From: Candidatus Obscuribacterales bacterium
GTDB taxonomy: Bacteria; Cyanobacteriota; Vampirovibrionia; Obscuribacterales; Obscuribacteraceae
Length of the DNA stretch: 64,000 nt
Direction: 5' to 3'
Assembly (NCBI GenBank): GCA_021732085.1
Contig: JAKFVQ010000009.1
Location: forward strand, 124,001 to 188,000
Part shown: piece after piece, positions 52,199-60,377 of the stretch
How positions within the stretch are numbered: position 1 is the stretch's first letter
How the letters are laid out: each line of letters opens with the position of its first letter
Translations under genes and position numbers: made by a program
Notes under the pieces: generated by a model
Told to the model about the DNA's origin: nothing
Seen by the model: only the letters and a program-made list of their open reading frames with translations
Database searches by the model: none

Positions 52199-53521
52199 AT
52201 GCAGCCTAACAGTTATGAGACACTAAAAAACTGGTATCTGGCAAAACTGCGAAAGTTTGCGCTCGATACGGCAGGTGAAATGACACCTTCGACATTAATG
52301 GCGGCTGATAAGGATGCCATTGAGCGCATCATGGCGGGCAGGGCGGAAAAAGCTGATTCGCAAAATTCTGAGGGACTGTTGCCCGCTGGAGCAGTGAAAT
52401 TTTCACTGGGTGGAAACGCAGTCGTGGACGTGAAAAGCATCAGCCAATCTCTAAATGAAATGCAATCCAGGATCACCGAGCTGAGCGAACGCGAGAGCGC
52501 AATTGCGGACTTTGCACTAGACTTGATTTGTTCAATTGACGATCAGATGAAGATTCGAGCTATTAATCCGGCGGTTCAAGTTCAGCTCGGACACACACCA
52601 GTCGCACTAGTTGGTCAGCCACTGGAAAAAATCATCTCGCTAGAAGACACGCGAAAACTGCAACAAGCTTTCGAAGAAGCTCGCAAATCACCATCGGGCG
52701 GACATACCGAACTGCAAGTCCGTACTTTAAGCGGCGCCTACAAGGATTATCGGTGGTCCTTCGAATGGTCCGAGAGTAACAGCATTTTCTTTTGCACCGC
52801 TCGCGATATCACCGCCGAGAAACAACTAGAAAGAGTCAAGCATGAATTCATTGCAATGGTCTCGCATGATCTTCGTGCTCCCTTAATGTCAGTTCAGCTA
52901 ACGCTAGGGTTGCTGACAAAGTTCGCCATGAAAGACATTCCAGAAAGCTACAGGGAACAGGTGATTGGCGCAGAAACGAGTATAAAGAGCCTTATCGGAT
53001 TGATAAACGACCTGCTCGATCTAGAGAAGATGGAGGCAGGGCGCCTGCAGCTTAATATGGAAGAAGTAATGATTCAGGATATCTTCGAACGAGCCATCCT
53101 GGTACTCCGAAATCTGGCGACCGAGCGCAGAATAAAGGTAACTTACGAACCTTCAGAACTCGAATTCAAAGCAGACGGCAACAGACTCGAGCAAGTGATG
53201 ATCAATCTGATTTCAAATGCATTGAAGTTCTCCGAGGATGACAGCACTGTTCACCTTAAGGCGGTGGAAGCCGGACGAATGATTGAAGTAAAAGTGATTG
53301 ATCAGGGGCGAGGGATTCCTGAAGAAAGCCGTGCACATGTTTTTGAACGCTTCCACCAGCTCAAGAATAGCGATTCACAGAGAGGAACGGGATTAGGGTT
53401 AGCGATTTGTAAATTGATTGTCGAGTCGCATGACGGAGCGATCGGAGTGCGAACTCCAGAGAATGGGACGGGCAGTGAGTTCTGGTTTAAGGTTCCATAT
53501 CGAAAAGTTAGTGCGCACTAG
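52199..53521 (+). CDS. Soluble PAS-domain sensor histidine kinase
   Basis: 440 residues from the ATG at 52199; an ATG at 52169 is possible, but TATGAT there looks like a -10 element. No membrane segment is visible, so the signal is probably cytoplasmic. A helical N-terminal part (about 90 residues) is followed by a PAS domain ('DFALDLICSIDDQMKIRAINPAVQVQLGHTPVALVGQPLEKII'), the HisKA helix with the phospho-acceptor in 'FIAMVSHDLRAPLMSV' near residue 222, and the ATPase domain: 'MINLISNALKFS' (N box), 'DQGRGIP' (G1) and 'GTGLGLAICKLIVESHDG' (G2). The response regulator lies convergently 125 bases away and is a likely partner. Confidence 0.93.
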   Translation: MQPNSYETLKNWYLAKLRKFALDTAGEMTPSTLMAADKDAIERIMAGRAEKADSQNSEGLLPAGAVKFSLGGNAVVDVKSISQSLNEMQSRITELSERESAIADFALDLICSIDDQMKIRAINPAVQVQLGHTPVALVGQPLEKIISLEDTRKLQQAFEEARKSPSGGHTELQVRTLSGAYKDYRWSFEWSESNSIFFCTARDITAEKQLERVKHEFIAMVSHDLRAPLMSVQLTLGLLTKFAMKDIPESYREQVIGAETSIKSLIGLINDLLDLEKMEAGRLQLNMEEVMIQDIFERAILVLRNLATERRIKVTYEPSELEFKADGNRLEQVMINLISNALKFSEDDSTVHLKAVEAGRMIEVKVIDQGRGIPEESRAHVFERFHQLKNSDSQRGTGLGLAICKLIVESHDGAIGVRTPENGTGSEFWFKVPYRKVSAH

Positions 53522-53559
53522 AGCTGCAATTGAAGCAGCTTGAAAGCGCTCCTGTTCAT

Positions 53560-53593
53560 GAGCAGTCAGGCTGCCTGCGCTGCCATTCAAGCA
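53560..53593. repeat. Degenerate copy of the dispersed GC-rich repeat
   Basis: GAGCAGTCAGGCTGCCTGCG followed by CTGCCATTCAAGCA resembles the units at 4981 and 46901. A more eroded version (AAGCAGCTTGAAAGCGCTCC) lies just before it, at about 53533, so this may be an old tandem pair in the gap between kinase and regulator genes. Confidence 0.45.
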
Positions 53594-53646
53594 CAGCATG
53601 CGAATGCTTCTTCGCAAGCAAATTGAATGCCTCGCGCGTGTAGAGC

Positions 53647-54318
53647 TTATCCTTCGAAACTATAGCCCTGGGAATGTACTGTTTTTACAGGGCAAACGCC
53701 GTCGCCTTCTGAAAGTTTCTTTCGAAGCGTCTTCATGTAGGTGTATAGTGATTCACTAGACACTACAGAGGAGTCTGTCCACACACGCTTTAACAGCTCG
53801 TCGGTGCTGAAGATCTTATTTGGATTTCGCATAAGAAATTCCAAAATCGCAAACTCTTTTGGTTGCAACTTAACGGGCTTGCCGTCCTTAGTAACTGCCT
53901 TAGTGCGCGTATCAAGTTCAAAGTTCTTGAGCTTAATCACAGAGCCTGCATAGTCAGTTGGTCTTCTAAGCAACGAACGCAGGCGCGCAAGCAAGACCGA
54001 AATTTCAAATGGCTTAGTCAGATAATCGTCTGCGCCGGAATCTAACCCCTTCACCATATCAGGCGAGGCGTCCTTACCTGTGAGCATAATGATCGGTGTT
54101 GTGCCACCATTCTTTCTGAATTGCTCCGCAATCTGCCACCCCTCAATCTCAGGCAGTTCCCAATCTAAAATTACCAGGTCATAGGAATACGCCTCTAAAC
54201 GCTCGACCGCGTGAGAGCCTTTGAGAACCCACTCCACACTATACTTTTCGGATTCCAACCAGCTTGACAATGAGCGACCTAGATTCGCATCATCCTCAAC
54301 CAGCAAAATCTTTGCCAC
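53647..54318 (-). CDS. OmpR/PhoB-family response regulator
   Basis: 223 residues from a GTG at 54318 with GGGAG eight bases upstream; an ATG at 54336 is in frame but sits about 12 bases from a TATAAT-like -10 (54348-54353), too close for a leader. Receiver domain: acidic pair 'LLVEDD', phospho-acceptor Asp in 'LVILDWELPEIEGW', 'IIMLTGKD' and Lys in 'YLTKPFE'. The winged-helix output domain follows: 'KLQPKEFAILEFLMRNPNKIFSTDELLKRVW' and 'SESLYTYMKTLRKKLSE...KTVHSQGYSF'. It probably accepts phosphate from the adjacent soluble kinase and binds DNA. Confidence 0.94.
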   Translation of the reverse strand: MAKILLVEDDANLGRSLSSWLESEKYSVEWVLKGSHAVERLEAYSYDLVILDWELPEIEGWQIAEQFRKNGGTTPIIMLTGKDASPDMVKGLDSGADDYLTKPFEISVLLARLRSLLRRPTDYAGSVIKLKNFELDTRTKAVTKDGKPVKLQPKEFAILEFLMRNPNKIFSTDELLKRVWTDSSVVSSESLYTYMKTLRKKLSEGDGVCPVKTVHSQGYSFEG

Positions 54319-54474
54319 TTCCCAACTCCCAGACATTCGCTCTGGAAATTATATCCTTTTGTCAGCATTTTCAGGCTCTACAAATAGCAAATTTTAGGCA
54401 GCGCTGGGCAATTCCAGAGTTGAGAGATGACGAAGATCATGAAAGAATGAGATTATGCACGGGCGGTCGGCATA

Positions 54475-57237
54475 ATGGATCAAAGCCTAAAAGTTGGTCA
54501 GGTCTTTGACGATAAATTCGAGCTCCAAGCCGTATTGGGAGCCGGAGGCATCGGCACTGTCTACAAAGCGAAGCAGCTTGATTGCGACCGCACAGTCGCA
54601 TTGAAACTGCTGCATAATCACATTGCCGAAGACCAAGAATACCAGGCGCGATTCCTCCGAGAGGCGAAGGCGCTAAGCCGCCTGCAACATCCAAATATCG
54701 TCACCGTTTACCACCTTGGTCTTTCATACAGCGGCGCTCCGTATCTGGCTATGGAGCTAATTAGAGGCAAAAGCATCCGCAAGCTGATCTCCGATCACGG
54801 GAGACTGCCAACAAAACTTGCGCTAACTATCGCCAGAGATGTTGCGCTAGCTCTCGCCTATGTACACAGAGAAGGCATCATTCACAGAGATCTCAAACCT
54901 GACAACATCATCATTGTTGACGAGCCCAATCCAAACACTGTCAAGATAATCGACTTCGGATTGATTCACTTTACTGATAAAGATCAAAAGCTCACCGCCA
55001 CGAATGCACTTGTCGGAACAGTGGACTATATGAGCCCCGAGCAATGCGCAGGAAAAGAAATCACACTGCATAGCGACGTATACTCGCTCACAGTTTGTTT
55101 GTACGAAATGCTTACCGGGCAAAAACCCTTCACAGCAGATACGCCGATCGGTCTTATGTATAAGCAGATCAACACTCCGCCTCCGTTGATCGGATCAGAA
55201 ACTGTGGAGATGTATCATCCAGTTCTGCAAGAGCTGATAAATACCGGGCTCAACAAAGATCCACTGAAGCGCTTCGAGAATATGGAAACTTTCGCGGCTC
55301 AAATCGAAGAATGCATTTCGATCGTTCAGGAAGGCAAATACAAGAAGCCGACAAAGACTCCTTTGGCCTTAATTGCAATAGGCATATTCGCGCTTGCTGG
55401 ATTGGTTTCAATACCTTTTTTCATGCAAGCAAAGCACGAAACAAAGAAGGCGACGCCTCTAAACACGCATGTAAGAACGCTCAGCCCATCTCAAGAAATC
55501 GAAGGCCTGAGAGCACAACTCAAAGACACGGATAACTGGCTTCAACGAACGATTCTTTATCACAAAGCCTATCGCATTCTCTCAAACGAATCCGCCGCAG
55601 CAAGAGTCACGCGATCCACGCGTTTGAATATGTTGGCTTCCTACGCGGAAAGTTTGGACAATAACCACATTCCATCGCAAGCGATGGCTCTGAGAACAAA
55701 GATTCTTGCAGAGGTAAAAGCGAAAGGATTGCCTGGAGACATTGCATCTGAGCCGTTTGGTAACGATCAAGTCGCTGAATTAGTAAGAGACAACATCAAA
55801 ATTCTGCTGGACAGAAATCAAAAGAAGGACGCTGAAAAGCTCTTAAAAACGGCTCTTCACCCTCCGCCTCGACATTTTTCTCCAGTCTTAGAATCCGCCA
55901 TTCGATTGCACGATAAAAAGCTGACAAAGGAATTTTTAGAGCAAATCACATTACTATCAGAGGCACTTTTCGCATCATCGCTCCTACATCAAGAGTACGA
56001 AATTCAGCTGATGCAGCGCGCGCTAGAAATAGGCCGCACTCTCACTTCTGAAGATGAGCCCAACGAGGACTCAAAGGCTTCCACAGCGCCACTGTTCGCC
56101 ATGCAAGACGCGTACTATTGGTTGATGACCGGGAAGAACAAAAAAGCAATTGAGATAGTGAAGAAAACCGATCTTACAAGATTAGGGAAAGTTCCCAACG
56201 AGAAGCGCCGGAGACTGTTTAGCAGTGCAATCATACTGCTTGTTCTTGCACGTGACTTTGACGCGTGCAAAGCATACATGAATGTAATGAAACCCGATGA
56301 CCTACCTGATTGGGAGAAGCCGAAGTTCGAAGATAACAAAGCAAACTATGACGTAGAAATGGCGAAACTAAGCTCACTATATGATGCTAGAGCGGAACGC
56401 CTGGAAATTCTCAAGCAATTAGATAGAATGATTTCTTCGGTGAAAAATCCGGAAAAGCGAGCCCAACTTTTCATTCAACGCGCCGCCAAGTCGCGAACAG
56501 ATTTCGTCAAAATATTGTGTTCGACACTAGCATACGACGAGACCAAAGCACATGCTAACGAAGTCAGACGTCCCACCGCGCTTGCAACAAAGAGTATTTA
56601 TGCAAGAGCTCTAAATTCAGCAGAATGGAGGCCCGAAGCACTTCGTTTGCTGAAAGAAATCATAGCCGACGTAAAACAGAAGGGGGTTTCAAGACCTGGG
56701 CAAGGCTTCAGCGAGGACGAATTTTTCATCAGCCGATCATTAGCGGCCAATATTCTTGCCGAGACCGGGCAACTAGAAGAAGCACGCGCTGTTATTCCGC
56801 CAGTGCCTTCTGAGTTAAACGAGCGAACTCCCTGGCGCGAGCTCTTCAATACAGAAATGACCCTGAACAATGTGAAAGAGGCGGAGCAAATGTTAGACAA
56901 ATGCTATGACGCCTACGATCTGTACCTCATGAGCCTGGATATAATAGCGCAGCACAACGAAAAGTTAGCCGAAGCATGCGTACGCAACTGCCAGAGGCTG
57001 CTTTCTGAGCGAAGAAAGGACCCGATCACTGGGCTCAGCTTGCGCTTTACTGCCGCCACAATTAGACTCGAGCAAGGACGAATTGAAGACGCGCAGTCCT
57101 ATCTCAAACCGATATTGGCCGATTTGCCTAAGCTATACAAAGACGAGCCAGACGCCGTTCGCCCGCTAGTCACTCTTGCTGACTTATCAGGTCTGGACGT
57201 TAGTGATTTGTTTTATATGCTGGAACTGAAGGGTTAG
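54475..57237 (+). CDS. Membrane-anchored Ser/Thr protein kinase with helical-repeat C-terminal domain
   Basis: 920 residues. The Hanks-type kinase domain spans about 12-285: glycine loop 'LGAGGIGTVYKAKQ', lysine in 'TVALKLLH', catalytic 'IIHRDLKPDNIII' near 137, 'KIIDFGLIHF', and 'VGTVDYMSPEQCAG'. A single membrane helix ('LALIAIGIFALAGLVSIPFF') follows at about 297, and then some 600 residues of TPR-like helices, probably extracytoplasmic ('YLKPILADLPKLY', 'RALEIGRTL'). This is the PknB-like layout with a sensor replaced by helical repeats. Its targets may include the FHA protein at 40517, which is speculative. It is divergent from the response regulator. Confidence 0.92.
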   Translation: MDQSLKVGQVFDDKFELQAVLGAGGIGTVYKAKQLDCDRTVALKLLHNHIAEDQEYQARFLREAKALSRLQHPNIVTVYHLGLSYSGAPYLAMELIRGKSIRKLISDHGRLPTKLALTIARDVALALAYVHREGIIHRDLKPDNIIIVDEPNPNTVKIIDFGLIHFTDKDQKLTATNALVGTVDYMSPEQCAGKEITLHSDVYSLTVCLYEMLTGQKPFTADTPIGLMYKQINTPPPLIGSETVEMYHPVLQELINTGLNKDPLKRFENMETFAAQIEECISIVQEGKYKKPTKTPLALIAIGIFALAGLVSIPFFMQAKHETKKATPLNTHVRTLSPSQEIEGLRAQLKDTDNWLQRTILYHKAYRILSNESAAARVTRSTRLNMLASYAESLDNNHIPSQAMALRTKILAEVKAKGLPGDIASEPFGNDQVAELVRDNIKILLDRNQKKDAEKLLKTALHPPPRHFSPVLESAIRLHDKKLTKEFLEQITLLSEALFASSLLHQEYEIQLMQRALEIGRTLTSEDEPNEDSKASTAPLFAMQDAYYWLMTGKNKKAIEIVKKTDLTRLGKVPNEKRRRLFSSAIILLVLARDFDACKAYMNVMKPDDLPDWEKPKFEDNKANYDVEMAKLSSLYDARAERLEILKQLDRMISSVKNPEKRAQLFIQRAAKSRTDFVKILCSTLAYDETKAHANEVRRPTALATKSIYARALNSAEWRPEALRLLKEIIADVKQKGVSRPGQGFSEDEFFISRSLAANILAETGQLEEARAVIPPVPSELNERTPWRELFNTEMTLNNVKEAEQMLDKCYDAYDLYLMSLDIIAQHNEKLAEACVRNCQRLLSERRKDPITGLSLRFTAATIRLEQGRIEDAQSYLKPILADLPKLYKDEPDAVRPLVTLADLSGLDVSDLFYMLELKG

Positions 57238-57314
57238 AAAACGAAACCTGTTGAATCTTCGCTCAAGCATCCGCGCCACCTTGTGGTAAAAGGCTGCCAA
57301 TTACCATCACACAC

Positions 57315-57335
57315 ACTAGTCTCAATTAGACTAGT
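57315..57335. promoter_or_regulatory. Perfect eight-base inverted repeat before the 57478 gene
   Basis: ACTAGTCT-CAATT-AGACTAGT spans 57315-57335, and AGATTTATT follows. It may be a binding site for a dimeric regulator or a weak terminator of the kinase gene 78 bases upstream. Confidence 0.4.
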
Positions 57336-57477
57336 AGATTTATTGTCCATTGGAGAACACTGCACCCATGGTCAGTGGCATTCAGTTAACTCAAGGTGAT
57401 TTTACGAATGGCACTCAGGAATTTTTCAGCTCACCTAAACGAAGCTTCATCAACGAACACGCCTGCGAGGAACATCA

Positions 57478-58740
57478 ATGGAACTCGATGCCCATGAAGT
57501 CCAACACTTATCCGACCCAATGCTGCTCAATTCAAAAGAAGAAGAAACGAAAAGCAGCCTTCGTCTTATCGCCGATGGACTTGCCGATGGATTTATTTCA
57601 AAAGCGAATGCAGGAACGGGGACTTTATGCGCCGAGACAGCTATCGCCGGTGGCGTCGGCGGTGCACTTTCCCTGATGTCTCAAGCTGGTGGCAAATTAA
57701 GTTGCGCAGCAAGAATCATCGGCGGAACACTTGCCATTGGATTTGCTGCCGATATTTATCGTCGAAGCGATAACATTTACGACGCTTACATCAATACCTC
57801 AAATAATTTCGAAGGACAAGCAGCGCGCCAAAAGGCGATCGCAGACAACGCGGGTACAGCTCTGTTTGATTATCCACTAATGGCTTTGGCTGGGATGGGT
57901 GCCGCGCGCATGGTATCGGGACCTCGCGCGGTTACCCAATCAATGAATGACTTTGCCCAAACAAGGGCAACTCCCGGCATGAGCGAAGCGGCAATTAAGT
58001 GGCAGGAATTCAATGGCAAGCCAAGCGTAATCGAATGGCGTCCCGGACATCCCGCGATCGAGCGTCCTGATTTAGTTGGAAGCAAAACCGCGTGGACCGA
58101 CGGCTATTCAGAAGTAATCGGCCGCCATGATTGGCGTCCTGGCTCAAAACTGCAAACAGAGATTGATGCTGCTCGAAAAATCGACTGGAATCTAACGGCA
58201 GAGATAACTTCTCCAAAAGAGAACTCATCGCTAATTGCCAAAACCAATACTCGGAGCTTCGACGAACCACTGGCATTTGCTGACCATGTTCATAGAATAC
58301 AAAATCAACTGGAACCCATACTGCGCGAAACGCCAATCAGCCCTGCAGAACACTATGGTTTTAGAGTTACCGAGGAGATCACAACTGGAACTGGTGTGAA
58401 GAAAACAAACGTTTTGTTCGATCGTCCGGTGTCAATTTCCGAGGCGCTTGTTTCATACAAAGCGATTAACGAATCACTTGATCCACATGCTTATAAATTC
58501 GCCCCCGGAGTCACCCAAGCATCACGCGTGAACCTGCATCATGGAGAAGTGCTTCATCCGCCAGCGGAGTTAAGCGCAGAACAAAGCACTTTTGGGATGA
58601 TGTGGAGACTCAACGACTTTTGGAAATCCGTGCAAAGCGAGCCGCAACTCGTTCTACCGAGGCCGCCTGGAGTCTCAATGATATTGAATCAAGTGCATGA
58701 TGGCAGCCCTTTGAAAACTGCACGCACAAACGATCACTAA
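57478..58740 (+). CDS. Orphan protein with N-terminal Gly/Ala-rich hydrophobic module
   Basis: 420 residues; GAGGAA lies six bases before the ATG. Residues about 30-140 resemble the N-terminal module of the trypsin-like protein at 22734: 'AIGFAADIYRRSDNIYDAYINTSNN...QKAIADNAGTALFDYPLMALAGMGAARM' parallels 'LGAAVKDLFIASKNLPTAIADTWND...NKKIVAETLAPFLVDSTIYGAAGFSGARY'. The remaining 270 residues are unrecognised ('NGKPSVIEWRPGHPAIERPDLVGS', 'HYGFRVTEEITTGTGVKKTNVLFDRPVSISEAL'). No signal peptide. A good terminator follows its stop. Confidence 0.65.
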   Translation: MELDAHEVQHLSDPMLLNSKEEETKSSLRLIADGLADGFISKANAGTGTLCAETAIAGGVGGALSLMSQAGGKLSCAARIIGGTLAIGFAADIYRRSDNIYDAYINTSNNFEGQAARQKAIADNAGTALFDYPLMALAGMGAARMVSGPRAVTQSMNDFAQTRATPGMSEAAIKWQEFNGKPSVIEWRPGHPAIERPDLVGSKTAWTDGYSEVIGRHDWRPGSKLQTEIDAARKIDWNLTAEITSPKENSSLIAKTNTRSFDEPLAFADHVHRIQNQLEPILRETPISPAEHYGFRVTEEITTGTGVKKTNVLFDRPVSISEALVSYKAINESLDPHAYKFAPGVTQASRVNLHHGEVLHPPAELSAEQSTFGMMWRLNDFWKSVQSEPQLVLPRPPGVSMILNQVHDGSPLKTARTNDH

Positions 58741-58774
58741 GCGACAAAGCTTTAGACCAGTCCACGCCCCATAG

Positions 58775-58809
58775 TCCAGGCAGATAGCTCCTGCCTGGAT
58801 TAGTTTTTT
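58775..58809 (+). terminator. Rho-independent terminator of the 57478 gene
   Basis: TCCAGGCAG pairs perfectly with CTGCCTGGA across seven bases, then TTAGTTTTTT. It lies 35 bases after the stop and isolates the peptide cluster that follows. Confidence 0.85.
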
Positions 58810-59040
58810 CTACTTCTTCGTATTTCCCGTAGCCGGAAAAGCATGACTGCTAACGCCTTCCAGCGCTTTGCAAACTGAACACATGTGTTCACACAGCGCG
58901 GCAGGCGGGCGATGGTCCTTGCTCCACAGGGCTCATGGTCACAAAAAATAATTCCGAAGCTTCACAAGTTCCCCACGGTCAACACATAGAATCTGCTCGT
59001 TACCTAAAGAAAACCCCGCGAATCAACGGAGAAATGAGTC
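58810..59040 (+). promoter_or_regulatory. Leader region of the peptide cluster
   Basis: No coding frame. It contains the 16-base palindrome (58876-58891) and, nearer the first peptide, TTCACA at 58961 and TAGAAT at 58987, 20 bases apart, a weak promoter candidate. GGAG (59028-59031) is the ribosome site of copy 1. Confidence 0.3.
58876..58891. promoter_or_regulatory. Perfect 16-base palindrome upstream of the peptide cluster
   Basis: TGAACACATGTGTTCA reads the same on both strands. It lies 150 bases before the first peptide gene and after the upstream terminator, suited to a dimeric regulator. The regulator is unknown. Confidence 0.45.
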
Positions 59041-59199
59041 ATGAACACTAATCACATCAATGAAATCAAAATCGTCGAAAAGAAAAACCGCAAGGTTCTT
59101 CCCAAGAAAAGATCGCTAACAAACACACAAGACATGAAGTTTCACGGCGGACTAGCCTCTGGCTCCCGCACCTTCTTGATCTTCTGCGCACAACAATAA
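59041..59199 (+). CDS. 52-residue cationic peptide, copy 1 of 3
   Basis: The ATG at 59041 has GGAG nine bases upstream; the frame ends at TAA 59197. The peptide is helical and very basic in the middle ('IVEKKNRKVLPKKRS', net charge about +7), then 'DMKFHGG' at 31-37 and a 15-residue tail LASGSRTFLIFCAQQ with one cysteine at 49. It differs from copy 2 by one replacement (Thr3 to Ala) and three silent changes. A Gly-Gly at 36-37 with Phe at -4 and Leu at -12 partly resembles a double-glycine leader, so a bacteriocin- or RiPP-like precursor is conceivable. No maturation or export gene is adjacent. Confidence 0.72.
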   Translation: MNTNHINEIKIVEKKNRKVLPKKRSLTNTQDMKFHGGLASGSRTFLIFCAQQ

Positions 59200-59235
59200 T
59201 CACACACAATCAAAAAACACACGAGGTATAGAACA

Positions 59236-59394
59236 ATGAACGCTAATCACATCAATGAAATCAAAATCGTCGAAAAGAAAAACCGCAAGGTTCTTCCCAA
59301 GAAAAGATCGCTAACAAACACACAAGACATGAAGTTCCACGGCGGACTCGCCTCCGGCTCCCGCACCTTCTTGATCTTCTGCGCACAACAATAA
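59236..59394 (+). CDS. 52-residue cationic peptide, copy 2 of 3
   Basis: Same length and stop (TAA 59392) as copy 1, with its own GAGG nine bases upstream. Begins MNANHINEIK and is otherwise identical to copy 1 apart from Thr3/Ala. Changes relative to copy 1 at the Phe, Leu and Ser codons near residues 34-41 are all third-position silent. The 36-base spacer before it is repeated before copy 3, showing that spacer and gene were duplicated together. Confidence 0.72.
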   Translation: MNANHINEIKIVEKKNRKVLPKKRSLTNTQDMKFHGGLASGSRTFLIFCAQQ

Positions 59395-59428
59395 TCACAC
59401 ATAATCAAAACACACGAGGTATAGAACA

Positions 59429-59587
59429 ATGAACGCTAATCACATCAATGATATCAAAATCGTCGAAAAGAAAAACCGCAAGGTTCTTCCCAAGAAAAGA
59501 TCACTAACAAACACACAAGACATGAAGTTCCACGGCGGACTCGCCTCCGGCTCCCGCACCTTCTTGATCTTCTGCGCACAACAGTAG
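59429..59587 (+). CDS. 52-residue cationic peptide, copy 3 of 3
   Basis: GAGG lies nine bases before the ATG; stop is TAG (59585). Differs from copy 2 by Glu8 to Asp, two silent changes (a Ser codon and the last Gln codon) and the stop codon. Total among the copies: two replacements and five silent changes in 156 coding bases, the pattern expected of a protein under constraint rather than a random repeat. The unit length is 193-195 bases. After it, similarity stops abruptly. Confidence 0.72.
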   Translation: MNANHINDIKIVEKKNRKVLPKKRSLTNTQDMKFHGGLASGSRTFLIFCAQQ

Positions 59588-59623
59588 AACACTGCAAGAC
59601 ATGATGAACAGCGACAAACAATA

Positions 59624-59695
59624 GAACCGCCGAAAGCAGCCATACCTCGTGTTTAGAGACAAACACCTGAGTAACGAAAGCGATTTCGGCGGTTC
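59624..59695 (+). other. Long inverted repeat downstream of the peptide cluster
   Basis: GAACCGCCGAAA (59624-59635) and TTTCGGCGGTTC (59684-59695) are perfect complements; inside lies a second hairpin, GTGTTT-AGAGAC-AAACAC, flanked by CTC and GAG (about 59646-59671). TCTCATTTT follows. It may terminate or stabilise the peptide mRNA. Confidence 0.55.
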
Positions 59696-59885
59696 TCTCA
59701 TTTTCAGGTTCTGCCTCTTCCAGGCATACGACTGCACCGACGGATCCAGAGCGGTTACACAACCCGACCAGTATTGAAAGCCCCCTGTAACCTCGTACTT
59801 TTACCCTTGCCCCGAGAAATTGACCGCTTTAACATGGAAACGGGATCGGCTTGCAACACGTTTGTCCTTTAACGGCGGTGGTGCT

Positions 59886-60377
59886 ATGTCCGAACACGAG
59901 TTACTAAAAAAGTGCGCCGAGGCATTTCCCGGCATCGATAAGAATGAAGAACGAGATTATTCAATCGCGGATTTGCTCAGTACGCGGAATAATCCCGATC
60001 TGATGCAAAAACAAAAGGAAGTAGCAGACCACCTGGGATTTCCAAACTCGGACGACGTTATTGAGCGATCGTTCATTGCTCGGACTTGTGTGGAAAAGCA
60101 GGAACCCATAATCGATAAACTTCCTGTTGAGAAACTCGTCGAACGCTTCGAAAACAAAATAGCTGAAGCAAGGCTGAACGGATCGGACGAGCGCGGCGTG
60201 CAACTATTTCCAATTGGCAAAGGCGAGTTCAAATGGCGAGGACGCATTATGGAGCCAGTGCCTCCAGAAATGACTGAAAAACAAAGAGAAGTCTTTGACG
60301 CGCTTAGCAAGAATCCTAATATCCGAGTAGACATTGCACAATACGGCGGGGCGATGTTCTGGGTGCGAGGACGTTGA
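59886..60377 (+). CDS. Orphan soluble protein downstream of the peptide cluster
   Basis: 163 residues from the ATG at 59886, preceded by a weak GGTGG; the frame is open back to 59820. Not recognised. N-terminal helices ('EHELLKKCAEAFPGIDKNEERDYSIADLLSTR', 'KQKEVADHLGFPNSDDVIERSFIA') followed by 'VQLFPIGKGEFKWRGRIMEPVPPEMTEKQREVFDALSKNPNIRVDIAQYGGAMFWVRGR'. No signal peptide or known catalytic motif. Its position 298 bases after copy 3 makes it the only close candidate partner of the peptides, but the inverted repeat in between argues for separate transcripts. Confidence 0.65.
   Translation: MSEHELLKKCAEAFPGIDKNEERDYSIADLLSTRNNPDLMQKQKEVADHLGFPNSDDVIERSFIARTCVEKQEPIIDKLPVEKLVERFENKIAEARLNGSDERGVQLFPIGKGEFKWRGRIMEPVPPEMTEKQREVFDALSKNPNIRVDIAQYGGAMFWVRGR

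Noticed and set aside
57350..57676. Plus-strand frame of 108 codons overlapping the 57478 gene
   Set aside because: Overlaps a longer frame that has GAGGAA and a module shared with another protein.
59041..59587. CRISPR-like array
   Set aside because: Repeat units are about 193 bases, code for protein and have no unique spacers of typical length.
59247..59762. Minus-strand frames opposite the peptide array
   Set aside because: They exist only because the plus-strand repeats are conserved; none has a ribosome site, and the substitution pattern is silent in the plus-strand frame.
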